From the NCBI GenBank assembly GCA_020634415.1, contig JACKBT010000002.1, positions 186,001 to 250,000 of the forward strand: a stretch of 64,000 nt of DNA, in the 5' to 3' direction. A model generated the notes under the pieces. That model was not told where the DNA came from and did no database searches. It saw only the letters and a list, made by a program, of their open reading frames with translations. Below are positions 25,189-34,798 of this stretch, piece after piece; the stretch's first letter is position 1, and the number at the start of each line of letters is the position of its first letter. Made by a program: the position numbers and the translations under genes. This DNA is from Ardenticatenaceae bacterium (GTDB taxonomy: Bacteria; Chloroflexota; Anaerolineae; Promineifilales; Promineifilaceae).

Positions 25189-26369
25189 TAGAATTTCCTC
25201 TGGCCCAAGATCGCCATCTCGATGGCGTGGGCACGTTCATTGACATCAAAGCCAGCCCCGCGCAGAACGCCGCCACTGGCCGAATATTCAACAGCGACAT
25301 CATATTGACAACGGCCGTCTTGGTGAATTGGCCGCGCCGGTGGTTTGCCACCCGTGCCATCCAGCGCGTAGGAGAAGCCGCCTGGCTGAAGCAGTGGCGC
25401 AGGTACATAAACAGAACGGCCGCTCTCCCGATGAATGCGCCGATTGCCCTTAATGACCACATCGTAAGTGAGGTCTTCTCGCTCCACCGGCAGCGTGACC
25501 TTTTTATATGTAAAGGTTCTTCCCCGGAAGCAGCCCCAGCGGTAGCGGTTGCCATCACCGTCGCGCTGCTCGGCAATCCACTTGATGCGCTGAAGACGGG
25601 AGCGATAGTCACTGGTGATGGTCACTTGTTTGGTATTGGTGTCAATTGTGCCAATGGTGATGAAGCTGGGAGCCGGATTATTGCCGGTGAGGGCAAAGGC
25701 CACTTCATCACTGGCATCATCTTCCCCAGGGCTTGGCTCATAATGCAGGCTGCTCTCCAGTGTCATCCCGTAGCCTTCAATGTTGACCTGGAGTGTGCCA
25801 ACGGCCGCTGCGGCCCCTGTCGGCCGGCTAATCCAGCCCGTTACCTGGCGCGGCTGCGCTACTTCGGCCAGCACTTGCTGGGCTTTGGCCTCTGCTTCGG
25901 CCAGGTCTATGTAATCTGACGGCCGTATGAGCAAGGCCCGAATGCCCCACTGCTGCTGACTGGCGGCATCATCATAAAAGTCAGTTAGCTCCGTCTGGCC
26001 GGTGACAATGCTGGTGTAATAACAGGCGATGCGATTAAACACCGTGTCCAGAGTATAAATCATCACCGTGTTGTTGTAGCTGAGGCGCAGCGTATTGATG
26101 CGGCCCATGAAGGTGGTGCGGCCAATATAAGTCTCCTCAAAATGCCCACCTAGCCACTGCTCCAGCACATATTCCAAAAAGACATCTGGCCCCTGCATGG
26201 TGAACGAGGCCATTGCGTCGCCACCATCGGCCACCGCTGTGCGTCGGTAGCTCGGCCACATCCAGCGCGTGACATCAGCCAGGAGGTCGGTTTGCTCAAA
26301 GAGACCAGGCACAGTTAGCCCATCCAGCGGCTTGTAAATGTGGCCGGTGCTGAGTTCGACAAAGGCCAT
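25188..26369 (-). CDS. Tail hub/tip protein (393 aa)
   Basis: Third gene after the tape measure in transcription order, where siphoviruses encode the hub. Features include GPDVFLEYVLEQWLGGHFEE, a central LAEAEAKAQQVLAEVAQP helix, and a beta-rich second half (TYDVVIKGNRRIHRESG). No exact family recognised. It overlaps both neighbours by 1 base, so translation is tightly coupled. Confidence 0.55.
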   Translation of the reverse strand: MAFVELSTGHIYKPLDGLTVPGLFEQTDLLADVTRWMWPSYRRTAVADGGDAMASFTMQGPDVFLEYVLEQWLGGHFEETYIGRTTFMGRINTLRLSYNNTVMIYTLDTVFNRIACYYTSIVTGQTELTDFYDDAASQQQWGIRALLIRPSDYIDLAEAEAKAQQVLAEVAQPRQVTGWISRPTGAAAAVGTLQVNIEGYGMTLESSLHYEPSPGEDDASDEVAFALTGNNPAPSFITIGTIDTNTKQVTITSDYRSRLQRIKWIAEQRDGDGNRYRWGCFRGRTFTYKKVTLPVEREDLTYDVVIKGNRRIHRESGRSVYVPAPLLQPGGFSYALDGTGGKPPARPIHQDGRCQYDVAVEYSASGGVLRGAGFDVNERAHAIEMAILGQRKF

Positions 26370-27796
26370 TAGCCTGCACCTCTCAGGTATTGGTAGCGTG
26401 GCACGTAATCGGCCGTCATATGAAACTGGCTAAAAAAATAATGTGGACCAGTACCACCAGATGGATCGTTGAAGTTCAGATTGTAGAAATAAATGCGATT
26501 CCATTTGCCAGGGACAATCTGGGGAAACTGACCATTTAGAGGGAAGCTTGAATAGAGCAAATCACCATTATCATCAAGCGAATAGACGCGCTCGATTTCA
26601 CCATCAATCACCAGGGAAGTCAGCCCCGTTGCTCCGCCAAATGCTGCACCCGGTATTTTCGCGCCAAAAAACTGTTCATGGGTGGGCATCAAGAACCCTG
26701 CCGCCTGATAATAATCAACGGCATCATCAGCCTGCCACTGGTGACGGAATGTGTAGGTCTTGTTGGAGCTTTGCCCGCGCACCAGGCCGCCTGGCGGCAC
26801 TTGAATTTCACCCAGGTACTTGCACCGCCATGTGTTCGCGCCCGCGTCAGTACCATAGTGAGCATCCACACCTGGTCCAGACTGGGGGCTGCTGCCAAAG
26901 CCGTGCAGAAATCTGGCATCCGTTTTATCTTCTTCATCTGGCTGGCCCACCACGTAAACCTGGAACGCGCCAGAGGTTTTAGCCAGAGCATTTGCCAGTT
27001 CATAGTACGCATTACCCGCCGTCTGCTGCGTCCACTTAATAGCATATGTATCTGGCGTTTCTCCAAAGCCAGCGGCCGTTGCGTCTACTGGTGTGCCGCC
27101 GGCATTGATGGAAGTGGCACTGTTAGCCAGCTGCCATAGTTCCATCGCATTCAGATCGGCCAAACTATCGGCCGTTACCACCGAGACAAAAAAGGTGGCA
27201 TTGGCAAAAAAACCAGTTTGCCCGGAGACGGTTTTGAAAGTCAGCTTTAATATGCCTGGCGCATCGCCATCAATGTCATCCGGGTCAACGGTGATGTAAT
27301 TGTGCTTAGTGCTGTAGTCATGGTTGTAAACCTGTTGAGCATTCACCAGGTTGATCATCGTCCCACCCGGCCGCACACCGCGCCACAACCCTTCCCGCAT
27401 GACCTTCGCGCTCAGGGTCAACCACTGCTGGCCGCCCTGGTGGCGTGTGTCCAGCTGCGGCGAACGAATCATGCTGATGGTGGCGTAGCGGGTGTTGGTC
27501 TCCGTGGGTGTTTTGGCCTCCATAACGACGTGCTTGGCCGGGTCATCATAATAGGGATGCAGCGGATTCTGCACCTCCAACGCCCGTATCGCCAGTTTGC
27601 CCAGTTTGCCCATCTCGGCCGCCCGGTCATCATCATCTTCCAGCAGCCAAGCCACCCGGATAGACTCTTCCACTTCGGCCCATTTATTGCCCGGCAGGGG
27701 CGTGGGGCCGTTTTGCGGCCAGCCGCCTTTCTCGATTTTGGCATCGGTTGTGTCCAAGTCCACTTCGTCTAAATGGTCGTAAAATTTCAACGTCAT
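26369..27796 (-). CDS. Probable distal tail protein (475 aa)
   Basis: Directly follows the tape measure gene with a 4-bp overlap, the canonical place of the distal tail (Dit) protein. Beta-rich with a lectin-like C-terminal half (SRFHMTADYVPR-like end, Gly/Asn loops, VYVVGQPDEEDK). It is longer than minimal Dit proteins (~250-300 aa), consistent with an inserted carbohydrate-binding domain. Assignment rests mainly on position. Confidence 0.5.
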   Translation of the reverse strand: MTLKFYDHLDEVDLDTTDAKIEKGGWPQNGPTPLPGNKWAEVEESIRVAWLLEDDDDRAAEMGKLGKLAIRALEVQNPLHPYYDDPAKHVVMEAKTPTETNTRYATISMIRSPQLDTRHQGGQQWLTLSAKVMREGLWRGVRPGGTMINLVNAQQVYNHDYSTKHNYITVDPDDIDGDAPGILKLTFKTVSGQTGFFANATFFVSVVTADSLADLNAMELWQLANSATSINAGGTPVDATAAGFGETPDTYAIKWTQQTAGNAYYELANALAKTSGAFQVYVVGQPDEEDKTDARFLHGFGSSPQSGPGVDAHYGTDAGANTWRCKYLGEIQVPPGGLVRGQSSNKTYTFRHQWQADDAVDYYQAAGFLMPTHEQFFGAKIPGAAFGGATGLTSLVIDGEIERVYSLDDNGDLLYSSFPLNGQFPQIVPGKWNRIYFYNLNFNDPSGGTGPHYFFSQFHMTADYVPRYQYLRGAG

Positions 27797-30700
27797 CCAA
27801 GCACCCTCGCCAACTGCCGGTCGTCAATGAGACCACGCAGGTATTCTTCAAAAAAGACGCGCACGGCTTCGCCAGAGGCCAGGGTGATTGCGCCTTCATG
27901 AAATTCGTTATGAATGGTGGTTTGGGCAGGTGCGGCGGGGGTGATGGGTGCAGCAGCAACGGCCGTTGGCCCACCCACCCCTGCCTGAAGATTGGCAACG
28001 GGCTTGAAAAACTCATCGGCCAGGTCACGCATGGCCGCCGTCGCGCTCTGCATCTTGTTGCGAACGCCGATGGCCCCACTCTCGGCGATGTTTTCGCCAG
28101 AGCGAATCATCACCTTCGATGGCGACTGCTGTTCCCAATATTGTGTCCAGGCATCCCACATGCCCTGGGCCAGATTCGTCAATGCCCCCACCACAGCCGA
28201 TGCCCCGCTGCTGACACCCTGGACAATACCGTCTATGATGTTGGTTGCCAGTGCGCCCCAGTCCTGCTCCTCGAACCAGGATTTCATATCCCGCCACCAA
28301 TCATCAATGGTGTTCTTGGTCTCCAGCCAGAATGTCTTCAGCTTCATCTCCAGCTGCTCGATGACCCACAATGCTAAATATTGCCAGTCCGTTTCCTTAA
28401 ACCAGTCCAGGAAGGACTCATACCAGCCGTCAATTGTCGTCGAGACGGTGGCCCAAAAGGTAGTCAGGGCATCGAGGAGGAAGGTAACAACACTGAAGCC
28501 CAGCCCGTACCAATCCATCTCGGCAAACCAGGTGGCGAAGGATTCAAACCAGCCGTCAATTGTCGTCGAGACGGTGGCCCAAAAGGTAGCCAGCGCATCG
28601 AGGAGGAAGGTAACGACACTGAAGCCTAGCCCGTACCAATCTACGCTGTTAAACCAGGTGGCGAAGGAATCAAACCAGCCGTTGATCGTGGTTTCGGCCG
28701 TTGCCCAGAAAGTGGCCAGGCCGACGATAACGGCCGTTATCACCGTCAGGCCCAGGGCTTTCCAATCCACATTGTTGAACCAGTCAACAGCGGCATCCTT
28801 CCACTCGGTGAGCTTTGGCTCGGCCATACCCCATAGGTTGGAAAGGAAATCTATAACGGTTTGCCAGGCGTTTTCCCAGGCTTCCTGGATTGTTTCACCA
28901 AAGGTTTCAAAGTCGCCAGAGAAAAGGGCTTTGAAACCGTCCCAGACTAAACCGGCCGAATCCCAGATACCTGAGAAGAAATTACCAAACTCCTCAAAGA
29001 GAGGCTGAAGGTAGTCTATAACCTCCTGAGCCTTATCGCGGATGCCCAGGAAGTTGGTGGCCCAGGCCAGACCCAGGGCCGTAATCAGGCCAATGACAAT
29101 GGTGATTGGCCCCCCCAACAAAGCCACAATGCCCCCGACAGAGCCAAGCCCGCTGACGAGCGAAATCAGACCAGCCGCGATCCCGGCCAGGGTGGGGGCA
29201 ATAGCGGCCGTTGCCAGAGCAATGCCAATGCCTAAAATGACCTGCCGGAACGTCTCCCCGTCTTCATTGGCTGGGTCTAAATAACCGACATACTCCCCGA
29301 TTTTGTCTCCTAAAGTGCCAAATGTTTCCCCCAGCCCTTCTAGCTCCCCCTCCAGCGGCGCAAATTCGCCCAATATCTCGTCAACCAGCCCATCCACATC
29401 CAGGCCATCAAAGAGACCATCAAACAAGTCATCGCCCAACCCCTCACCCAAACTATCGGCCAGGCCATCGGCTAAACCAGCCCCATCCAGCCCGGCCAGG
29501 GGGTCAAAGTCCTCACCCAAGCCAGCCCCAGCCAGGGCCTCGCCTAATCCTTCACCAACAGCCGCAGCCACACCAGAGCCAATGTCCGAGGCTACGTCTT
29601 CCATTGTTTGGGCCAACTGCTCCAGCAGGTTGGCCTGCTGCTCAATCATCTCATTGCCTTGCTGTTGGGCCGCAATGAGAGCCTGTTGGATGGCTAATTG
29701 TTCTTCAGCCGCTTTCTGTTTGGCTTCGGCCGCGTCTAATGTAGCTTGAGCGGCATCAACGGCCGTTTCCTTCTCCTTCTCAGTGGCATCAATGGCCTTC
29801 TGGAGTTCAATCTCCCGAATCTCCATCAAAGCCAATTCCTTATCCTGCTCACTGAGAGCGCCACGCGCAATGGCCTGGCGCAGCTGCGCCAGCCGCTTCT
29901 CGTCGGCCATATCCTGCCGCTTATCACGGATGCCTTGCAGTTCGTCATTAAGCGGCTTCAGCCGGTCTTCGTACTCCTGCATGACCTGCTTGAGCTTTTC
30001 CTCAGCCGCTTCCACCTCTTTGGTTGCGCTGGCCGCCTGCACCATCGCCTGGACATAATCCATAGCCATGCCCGGCAGACCTTTAAGCGATTTTGCCAAT
30101 GCTTCAAAGGTGGCCTGGCTGACCTGGCCCGTGTCTTCCAATTCACCCACCAGGCTGGCCAGCAAGGCACGGCTGCCCATAATACGGCCGATAATCGTCT
30201 CGTCTTCAGCCGCATCCGGCAGATTCTGGAACATCTGCTGGATGGTGCCGGAGAGGCTGTCAAAGAGGCTGAAGCTTTCCCCACTGCCAAAGCCGCCCAG
30301 GATGCCCATGATGGTGTCACCCACACGGTGCAGCGCACTCATGTCGGCCTGGTCAGCTTTGCTCAGGTAAGCATCAATCAGGCCCTTGCCCCAATCGTCA
30401 ATGTCGGGCAGCAGCCGGGGTGGGCTGCCTGGCTTCAGCCAGCCGGTGATAATCTGCCCGATCTGGTTCAGGACGCTGACAACGGCCGTTGCCGCCGCCG
30501 CCATACCGCGTGCCAGTTGCAGCACGATGTTGCGCCCCCAACCACCGGCATTTTCAGCCGCGCCACCCAACTCTGTGTCGGCATCGCCCCGGAAGCCTCG
30601 GAAGAAAGCGCGGCCGAGGGTCATCGCCCCGCGCAAAATGCCCACAAAGCCCACCGCAAAGGCTTGCACATTCGCCAGGAAGCGGTTGAAGCCAGCCTCT

Positions 30701-31815
30701 ACATCGGGCATGGCATCATTGACTAAATCCAGCAGAGCGTCGCTGGCCGGTGACAAGGCCAGGGTCAGTTTGCGGCCGAAGCCGGTGAAAATATCGCTAA
30801 GATTGGTGTAGCGTGCGCCCAGGGCATCGGCAGCCCCTTCCAGATCATCCATTGAGGTGGCCGCCAGGTCAACGGCCGTTGCCGCCTGCGTGCCCAAATC
30901 CTCAAACTGCGTGCCCAGCAGGGCCACGCCCGCCTGCATCTGCACCGCCTGGTCATCGGTCTGGCGCAAACGGCCGGTAACTTCCTGGAACACGTCGGTG
31001 ATGGTAGACGAGCCATCTTGTAAGCGAGTAGTGACCTCATCAATGTTGAGGCCAATTTGCTGGAAGCCCTGGGCCGTCGTCTCGCTGCCATCGAGGATGC
31101 GAACCCGAAACTCCTTAAACATATCCAGGAATTTGTCAGTACCCAGCACACCGCCTTGCAGGCCGCCGTCCATGGCTGAGAAGAATTGACCGGCAGTGGC
31201 CTGGGCAGCGGCAAACTGCGGGCTGTATTCGGTGATGGATTCGAGAAAGTCGCCGCTGCGGTTGAGGCCGCGTTGGAACCCGGCGGCGATGAAGTCGCTG
31301 GCCTGCTGCCAGGTCAGGTTGAAGTCCTCGACGAGGGTGCGGGTGGCACTGATAGTTTGGGGTACATCCCCGCCATAGGTGTCACGAATGGCCAGGGCAA
31401 ATTCGGCCGTGCCTTGAATGCCCTCTTCATTCAGGCTGCGAATTTGCTGGCGCACCTGGCCCACCACATTGGCGGCCTCGATTAAATCGCCACCAAAGTT
31501 GTTGGCCCACACCTGCTTGGCAATGTCACCCAGCAGCCGGGCTTCATCGGCCGTTGCGCCTAATTCAGATTTAAGGTTGCCGACGGCCCGTTGGGAATCG
31601 AGAGAGAACTGGAAAACATTCTGGCCCAACTGGCCTACGGCCTGGATGCCTTTACCGACCGCCCCGACAATGGCATCGCCCAGGGCAATGCCAATGCCAT
31701 CGGCCACACGGCTCGTCCAGGATTTGGTCTGCTGTTCACCTTTATCCAAATCCTGATTCAGCCGATCTAAATCGGCTTTTAGGTAGATGAGTGCATCGCC
31801 TAATGTAAAGGCCAT
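27793..31815 (-). CDS. Tail tape measure protein (1340 aa)
   Basis: The largest tail gene. N-terminal region of phage tape measures (WTSRVADGIGIALGDAIVG, FQFSLDSQRAVGNLKSELGAT), long coiled coil near 620-740, Gly/Leu/Asp-rich region 750-850, hydrophobic stretches ~870-950, then four near-repeats built on a WF(D/E)SFATWF...WYGLGFSVVTF unit (~1050-1190). It sets tail length and is ejected with DNA. Family experience of ~1.5 angstrom per residue suggests a tail near 200 nm (inference). The start overlaps the chaperone stop (TAATG). Confidence 0.9.
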   Translation of the reverse strand: MAFTLGDALIYLKADLDRLNQDLDKGEQQTKSWTSRVADGIGIALGDAIVGAVGKGIQAVGQLGQNVFQFSLDSQRAVGNLKSELGATADEARLLGDIAKQVWANNFGGDLIEAANVVGQVRQQIRSLNEEGIQGTAEFALAIRDTYGGDVPQTISATRTLVEDFNLTWQQASDFIAAGFQRGLNRSGDFLESITEYSPQFAAAQATAGQFFSAMDGGLQGGVLGTDKFLDMFKEFRVRILDGSETTAQGFQQIGLNIDEVTTRLQDGSSTITDVFQEVTGRLRQTDDQAVQMQAGVALLGTQFEDLGTQAATAVDLAATSMDDLEGAADALGARYTNLSDIFTGFGRKLTLALSPASDALLDLVNDAMPDVEAGFNRFLANVQAFAVGFVGILRGAMTLGRAFFRGFRGDADTELGGAAENAGGWGRNIVLQLARGMAAAATAVVSVLNQIGQIITGWLKPGSPPRLLPDIDDWGKGLIDAYLSKADQADMSALHRVGDTIMGILGGFGSGESFSLFDSLSGTIQQMFQNLPDAAEDETIIGRIMGSRALLASLVGELEDTGQVSQATFEALAKSLKGLPGMAMDYVQAMVQAASATKEVEAAEEKLKQVMQEYEDRLKPLNDELQGIRDKRQDMADEKRLAQLRQAIARGALSEQDKELALMEIREIELQKAIDATEKEKETAVDAAQATLDAAEAKQKAAEEQLAIQQALIAAQQQGNEMIEQQANLLEQLAQTMEDVASDIGSGVAAAVGEGLGEALAGAGLGEDFDPLAGLDGAGLADGLADSLGEGLGDDLFDGLFDGLDVDGLVDEILGEFAPLEGELEGLGETFGTLGDKIGEYVGYLDPANEDGETFRQVILGIGIALATAAIAPTLAGIAAGLISLVSGLGSVGGIVALLGGPITIVIGLITALGLAWATNFLGIRDKAQEVIDYLQPLFEEFGNFFSGIWDSAGLVWDGFKALFSGDFETFGETIQEAWENAWQTVIDFLSNLWGMAEPKLTEWKDAAVDWFNNVDWKALGLTVITAVIVGLATFWATAETTINGWFDSFATWFNSVDWYGLGFSVVTFLLDALATFWATVSTTIDGWFESFATWFAEMDWYGLGFSVVTFLLDALTTFWATVSTTIDGWYESFLDWFKETDWQYLALWVIEQLEMKLKTFWLETKNTIDDWWRDMKSWFEEQDWGALATNIIDGIVQGVSSGASAVVGALTNLAQGMWDAWTQYWEQQSPSKVMIRSGENIAESGAIGVRNKMQSATAAMRDLADEFFKPVANLQAGVGGPTAVAAAPITPAAPAQTTIHNEFHEGAITLASGEAVRVFFEEYLRGLIDDRQLARVLG

Positions 31816-32491
31816 TATTCAATCACCAAGCCCACTTCGGCGAACATTTGCTCGGCCGATATACGGCCGTTTGGATTGCCAGTAGATGGTGTGGTTGTGC
31901 CAACTCCTGTTGCGCCAACTCCTGTTGGCCCACCGCCCCACATGCCAGCAATCACCGGCGCAAGCTCGGCCGCCACCAACTTGGCCTCGAACCGCTTACG
32001 CCGTAGATATGAAAGTGCCAGGTCAGATAACTCGGACTGGCTCAGTTCGCCATCGTCAAAGCCCCACTCGCTGAGGGCTAATTCCGCGTAATCCGCCTGG
32101 TACTCCGGCCAGTTGCGACCAAAGTCTGAAGCTGTTTCATCAACGAACCGAAAGGGTAGGCTAACCCTAACACGGCCGTGAACCCATCCAGGATTTGACT
32201 GTCATAGGCGTTCTCATCAATGTAACTGCGGTCGGCCGTCATTTCTGGTGAGTAGCTAATAAGCAAGTCGGCCATGCGGTCAATGGCCCCGTTCACTTGC
32301 ACCGCCACTTGCTCGACGATATTGGCGATGACTTCGCCGGAGCTTACTTCGATGCCTGCCAGCCCCTGGATGAAACTGGCAATTTCCACGAACTCATTCT
32401 GGAACGCTTCACGCCAGGCGGCATTTTTCTTGCGTGGCAGTTCGTTGACGGTGTAGGTCTTTTCCCCAATGGTCAGTTTGATAAATTTCAT
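31815..32491 (-). CDS. Tail assembly chaperone pair (G and G-T fusion by -1 frameshift)
   Basis: Frame 0 (32491 to stop at 32078) makes a 137-aa G-like chaperone (MKFIKLTIGEKTY...). A -1 slip at CCCTTTC replaces the end with RFVDETASDFGRNWPEYQ and continues to the stop at 31815, giving a ~225-aa G-T product whose extension has helices and a Gly/Thr stretch with tandem GVGAT. The arrangement copies lambda gpG/gpGT: the minor fusion binds tape measure and recruits tail tube. The T frame has no good start of its own, and it ends overlapping the tape measure ATG. Confidence 0.85.
32150..32156 (-). other. -1 ribosomal slippery heptamer CCCTTTC
   Basis: Read C CCT TTC in frame 0 and CCC TTT after slipping, a standard XXXYYYZ site. 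It lies 72 bp before the frame-0 stop, where the -1 frame is open and coherent. Confidence 0.75.
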
Positions 32492-32508
32492 GTGGCTCCC
32501 AAAATAAT

Positions 32509-32532
32509 AAGTGGCAGTCTAAACTGCCACTT
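32509..32532 (-). terminator. Attenuator-like hairpin between tail tube and chaperone genes
   Basis: AAGTGGCAGT and ACTGCCACTT form a perfect 10-bp stem with a 4-nt loop, followed on the minus strand by ATTATTATTTT. A leaky terminator here would lower chaperone and tape measure output relative to the abundant tube protein. Confidence 0.6.
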
Positions 32533-32541
32533 CATAATTAA

Positions 32542-33141
32542 TTAGCTGGTGGCTGGTGCTGTAATCTTGATGATTTTGCCCAACTGCTTGCCAACCGCTT
32601 GGCTCAAGTCGCCTAATGACTCGATTCGCAGCGGAATGGCTGTCGAGTCGCCTTTGGCAAATTGCAGTTGGCCGTTCAGAACGGCCGTTGCCCGGTAAAT
32701 CTGAAACCGAATAGGATGCGGGTTGCCCAGGTCACTGACAAAAAGCCCCTCGACCGCCCAGGTACGCTCAGTTAAAGTTACCTGCCCGCCAAACTCGATA
32801 GTTTCTTTGCCTGGCTGGCCTGCCCCTGGGGCTGTAGTGGTTAACGTACCCTCTGTGCCTAATAGCAAATTTGCCCCGGTGAACTCAGCCAGCGTCGTTT
32901 CAAAGGCAACCTTTTCCTCCGTCACTGACCGTTTCACATGCAGCGTAGACTGCTCAATCATGGCATTGAAGACGCTGGCATCCCGATTCATCGAGAAGGG
33001 TGTCTTGGTCATGGCAATTTCTGTCCAGCCCGAAGGTGTAGCCCAGGCTGCGCCATAGGCTACCGTGTCGGCTGGCATTGCCGTACCCACTGCCGCGTAA
33101 AAGATTCTGGCAGGACTGATGATAATGTCTGCTGTAGACAT
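32542..33141 (-). CDS. Major tail tube protein
   Basis: 199 residues, with the size, beta-rich content and position (between tail terminator and frameshifted chaperones) of a siphovirus tube protein. Segments such as PFSMNRDASVFNAMI, VAFETTLAEFTGANLLLG and HPIRFQIYRATAVLNGQL fit the tube fold, in which hexamer rings form the tail lumen. A hairpin downstream probably boosts its relative expression. Confidence 0.75.
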   Translation of the reverse strand: MSTADIIISPARIFYAAVGTAMPADTVAYGAAWATPSGWTEIAMTKTPFSMNRDASVFNAMIEQSTLHVKRSVTEEKVAFETTLAEFTGANLLLGTEGTLTTTAPGAGQPGKETIEFGGQVTLTERTWAVEGLFVSDLGNPHPIRFQIYRATAVLNGQLQFAKGDSTAIPLRIESLGDLSQAVGKQLGKIIKITAPATS

Positions 33142-33153
33142 GGCATTTCTCCT

Positions 33154-33546
33154 TTATGCTGCGCTGGGCAGCATGAACATTTGAAAGAATCCTAAAACAA
33201 ACCAACGGCCGGTCTCTGGCTCTTCAATCGCCTGACCCAACACCTCCACATCCGACCAGCGCACCGTTGCGCCGGCTTTCTCGCTGAGGGCCTCAGCCAC
33301 AAGGGTGTAGGTGTTCCAGGCAGCCACAGAATCCTGGCCGTAACATTTCACTTGCATCGAGGGCGCAAGCAGCCCCTCGTATCGCTTTGGCCCGCCCCGG
33401 CTTTGGATGCAGACCCCGCCGCCAACGGCCGGATCGTAATCCTCTGGCGGCACATCGGTGCTGGCCCACACGCGGTCGGCGAAGGCAGTAGCAACGGCCG
33501 TATCCGCCAACAAAAACGCACGGGCAGTGGCATCAATGTCAATCAC
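33154..33546 (-). CDS. Tail terminator/completion protein
   Basis: 130 residues resembling gpU/DUF3168-type proteins: an N-terminal helix (ARAFLLADTAVATAFADRV), a central strand (SMQVKCYGQD) and a helix (AAWNTYTLVAEALSE). It caps the tail tube and joins it to the head. Position just before the tube gene agrees. 4-bp overlap with the upstream gene. Confidence 0.7.
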   Translation of the reverse strand: MIDIDATARAFLLADTAVATAFADRVWASTDVPPEDYDPAVGGGVCIQSRGGPKRYEGLLAPSMQVKCYGQDSVAAWNTYTLVAEALSEKAGATVRWSDVEVLGQAIEEPETGRWFVLGFFQMFMLPSAA

Positions 33547-33983
33547 GATTCACCTTTGGCGATAGCCTCGATGATGCCACCAGCTTCGGCCGCGACATCC
33601 ACCAGTGCTTTATACAGGAAAGATTTCATCATCTCCTGGAAGATGGCGTAATTGGCCCCAACGGCGACCAGGGCATCGTAGCCAGGTGGCAGTTGGGCTT
33701 CAGGGGCCATCTGCCGTTTAACCTGCTGACCTTCCTTGTTGGTGTATTGACCGCTGCTGTTGGCCTGGCCGTAGCTGCTGCCTTTAACGCCGATGTGATA
33801 GACGCTGTTGAGCATGAAGGCCGTGTCTACCTGGTCGTTGGCGACGATGTTGATTTTGGCCTGCCCCTCGATGCGGGCGGCGACGGCCGCCAGCCCTTTG
33901 CGCGACACGCCGGTGAAGTGAGCGACACATTCCTCTTTGTAGAAGTTGACTTCCCCCCCAGGGGTGACAGTTCTAGTTGCCAT
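33543..33983 (-). CDS. HK97 gp10-like neck/tail-joining protein
   Basis: 146 residues with the gp10 pattern: helix GLAAVAARIEGQAKINIV, then FMLNSVYHIGV (the usual T/L-R-N-S segment) and a late DALVAVGANYAIFQE strand-helix. These proteins sit at the head-tail interface. Gene order connector, closure, gp10, terminator, tube is standard for siphoviruses. Confidence 0.75.
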   Translation of the reverse strand: MATRTVTPGGEVNFYKEECVAHFTGVSRKGLAAVAARIEGQAKINIVANDQVDTAFMLNSVYHIGVKGSSYGQANSSGQYTNKEGQQVKRQMAPEAQLPPGYDALVAVGANYAIFQEMMKSFLYKALVDVAAEAGGIIEAIAKGES

Positions 33984-34371
33984 AAGGAATCACCTTCAGC
34001 TTCACCACCTGCGCCGTTGGCCCATGCTCAATCTCGCCAATGATGTCGCCATCGAGGGCGGGGTTGAGCAGTTCGCCATGCCGGGACAGCAGGCGCAGGC
34101 GGTCGTAGCGGCTCAGGGTCATATCGTGGGGCAGGCGCACGATGTAGTCGGCGATGACAGCATCACCGGCGACCTCACGCGAAGAGGGCGGGCGGATGCC
34201 ACAAGGCTGCTCGGAGCCAACGGCCGTATACACATAAACCTTCTTGCCATGTGCGTCTGTGGTGGGGCTGCCCCGCTGCAAACGCTGACAGGTGTCGGGC
34301 ATCGTGGCAACGGCCGTTCGCTGCACCCGTTTACGAATTGAGCCTGGCAAGGAATTCACGCACCACCTCAT
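33973..34371 (-). CDS. Head closure/stopper protein
   Basis: Up to 132 residues; the beta-rich C-terminal part (VIADYIVRLPHDMTLSRYDRLRL, in two strands) matches head-closure proteins of the SPP1 gp16/HK97 gp7 type. The start is uncertain: the ATG at 34371 overlaps the upstream gene by 41 bp, and the internal ATG at 34302 (MPDTCQRL) would give ~109 aa; neither has a strong ribosome site. Confidence 0.65.
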   Translation of the reverse strand: MRWCVNSLPGSIRKRVQRTAVATMPDTCQRLQRGSPTTDAHGKKVYVYTAVGSEQPCGIRPPSSREVAGDAVIADYIVRLPHDMTLSRYDRLRLLSRHGELLNPALDGDIIGEIEHGPTAQVVKLKVIPYGN

Positions 34372-34798
34372 GCGGCTGGTAAGGGTCGTCGCTGCGAGTG
34401 ACAGTTACGAGCTTGGCCGTATTCGTGCCATCCGGGTCAAAGCCCAAGTCAACGATTTTGTCAGTTGCCTTTTGCAGTTCCCTTTCGGCATGTTGGTAAA
34501 TGGCCTCACGGCCCATACTGGCCCCATCGGCCGATACATCAAATTCCGTTACCAGGCCGCTAACGGCCGCTTCCCAGGCCGCATACCGGGCTAAGGCCCT
34601 GAGCTTGACAATGGCCTCCTTGCCCGTCATCTCGGCCACATCGTCCACATTTGCTATTTCCAGCACGCGGTTGATGATTTCGTTGTAATCACCACCATCC
34701 CACGTCCAGGCCAGCAGATCGGCCGTTGTGCCTAGCACGGCGGGGGAGGCCATGTAACCAGCCAGTTCCTCTTCGGTGTAGCTAGTCGGCAGGGCCAT
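34331..34798 (-). CDS. Head-tail connector (gp6/gp15-like) protein
   Basis: 155 residues from the ATG at 34798, chosen because GGAGAG lies 5 bp upstream. A helical N-terminus (YTEEELAGYMASPAVLG) and a long central helix (KLRALARYAAWEAAVSG) are usual for ring-forming adaptors that bind beneath the portal. The 17-bp overlap with the upstream gene indicates coupling. Confidence 0.65.
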   Translation of the reverse strand: MALPTSYTEEELAGYMASPAVLGTTADLLAWTWDGGDYNEIINRVLEIANVDDVAEMTGKEAIVKLRALARYAAWEAAVSGLVTEFDVSADGASMGREAIYQHAERELQKATDKIVDLGFDPDGTNTAKLVTVTRSDDPYQPHEVVREFLARLNS

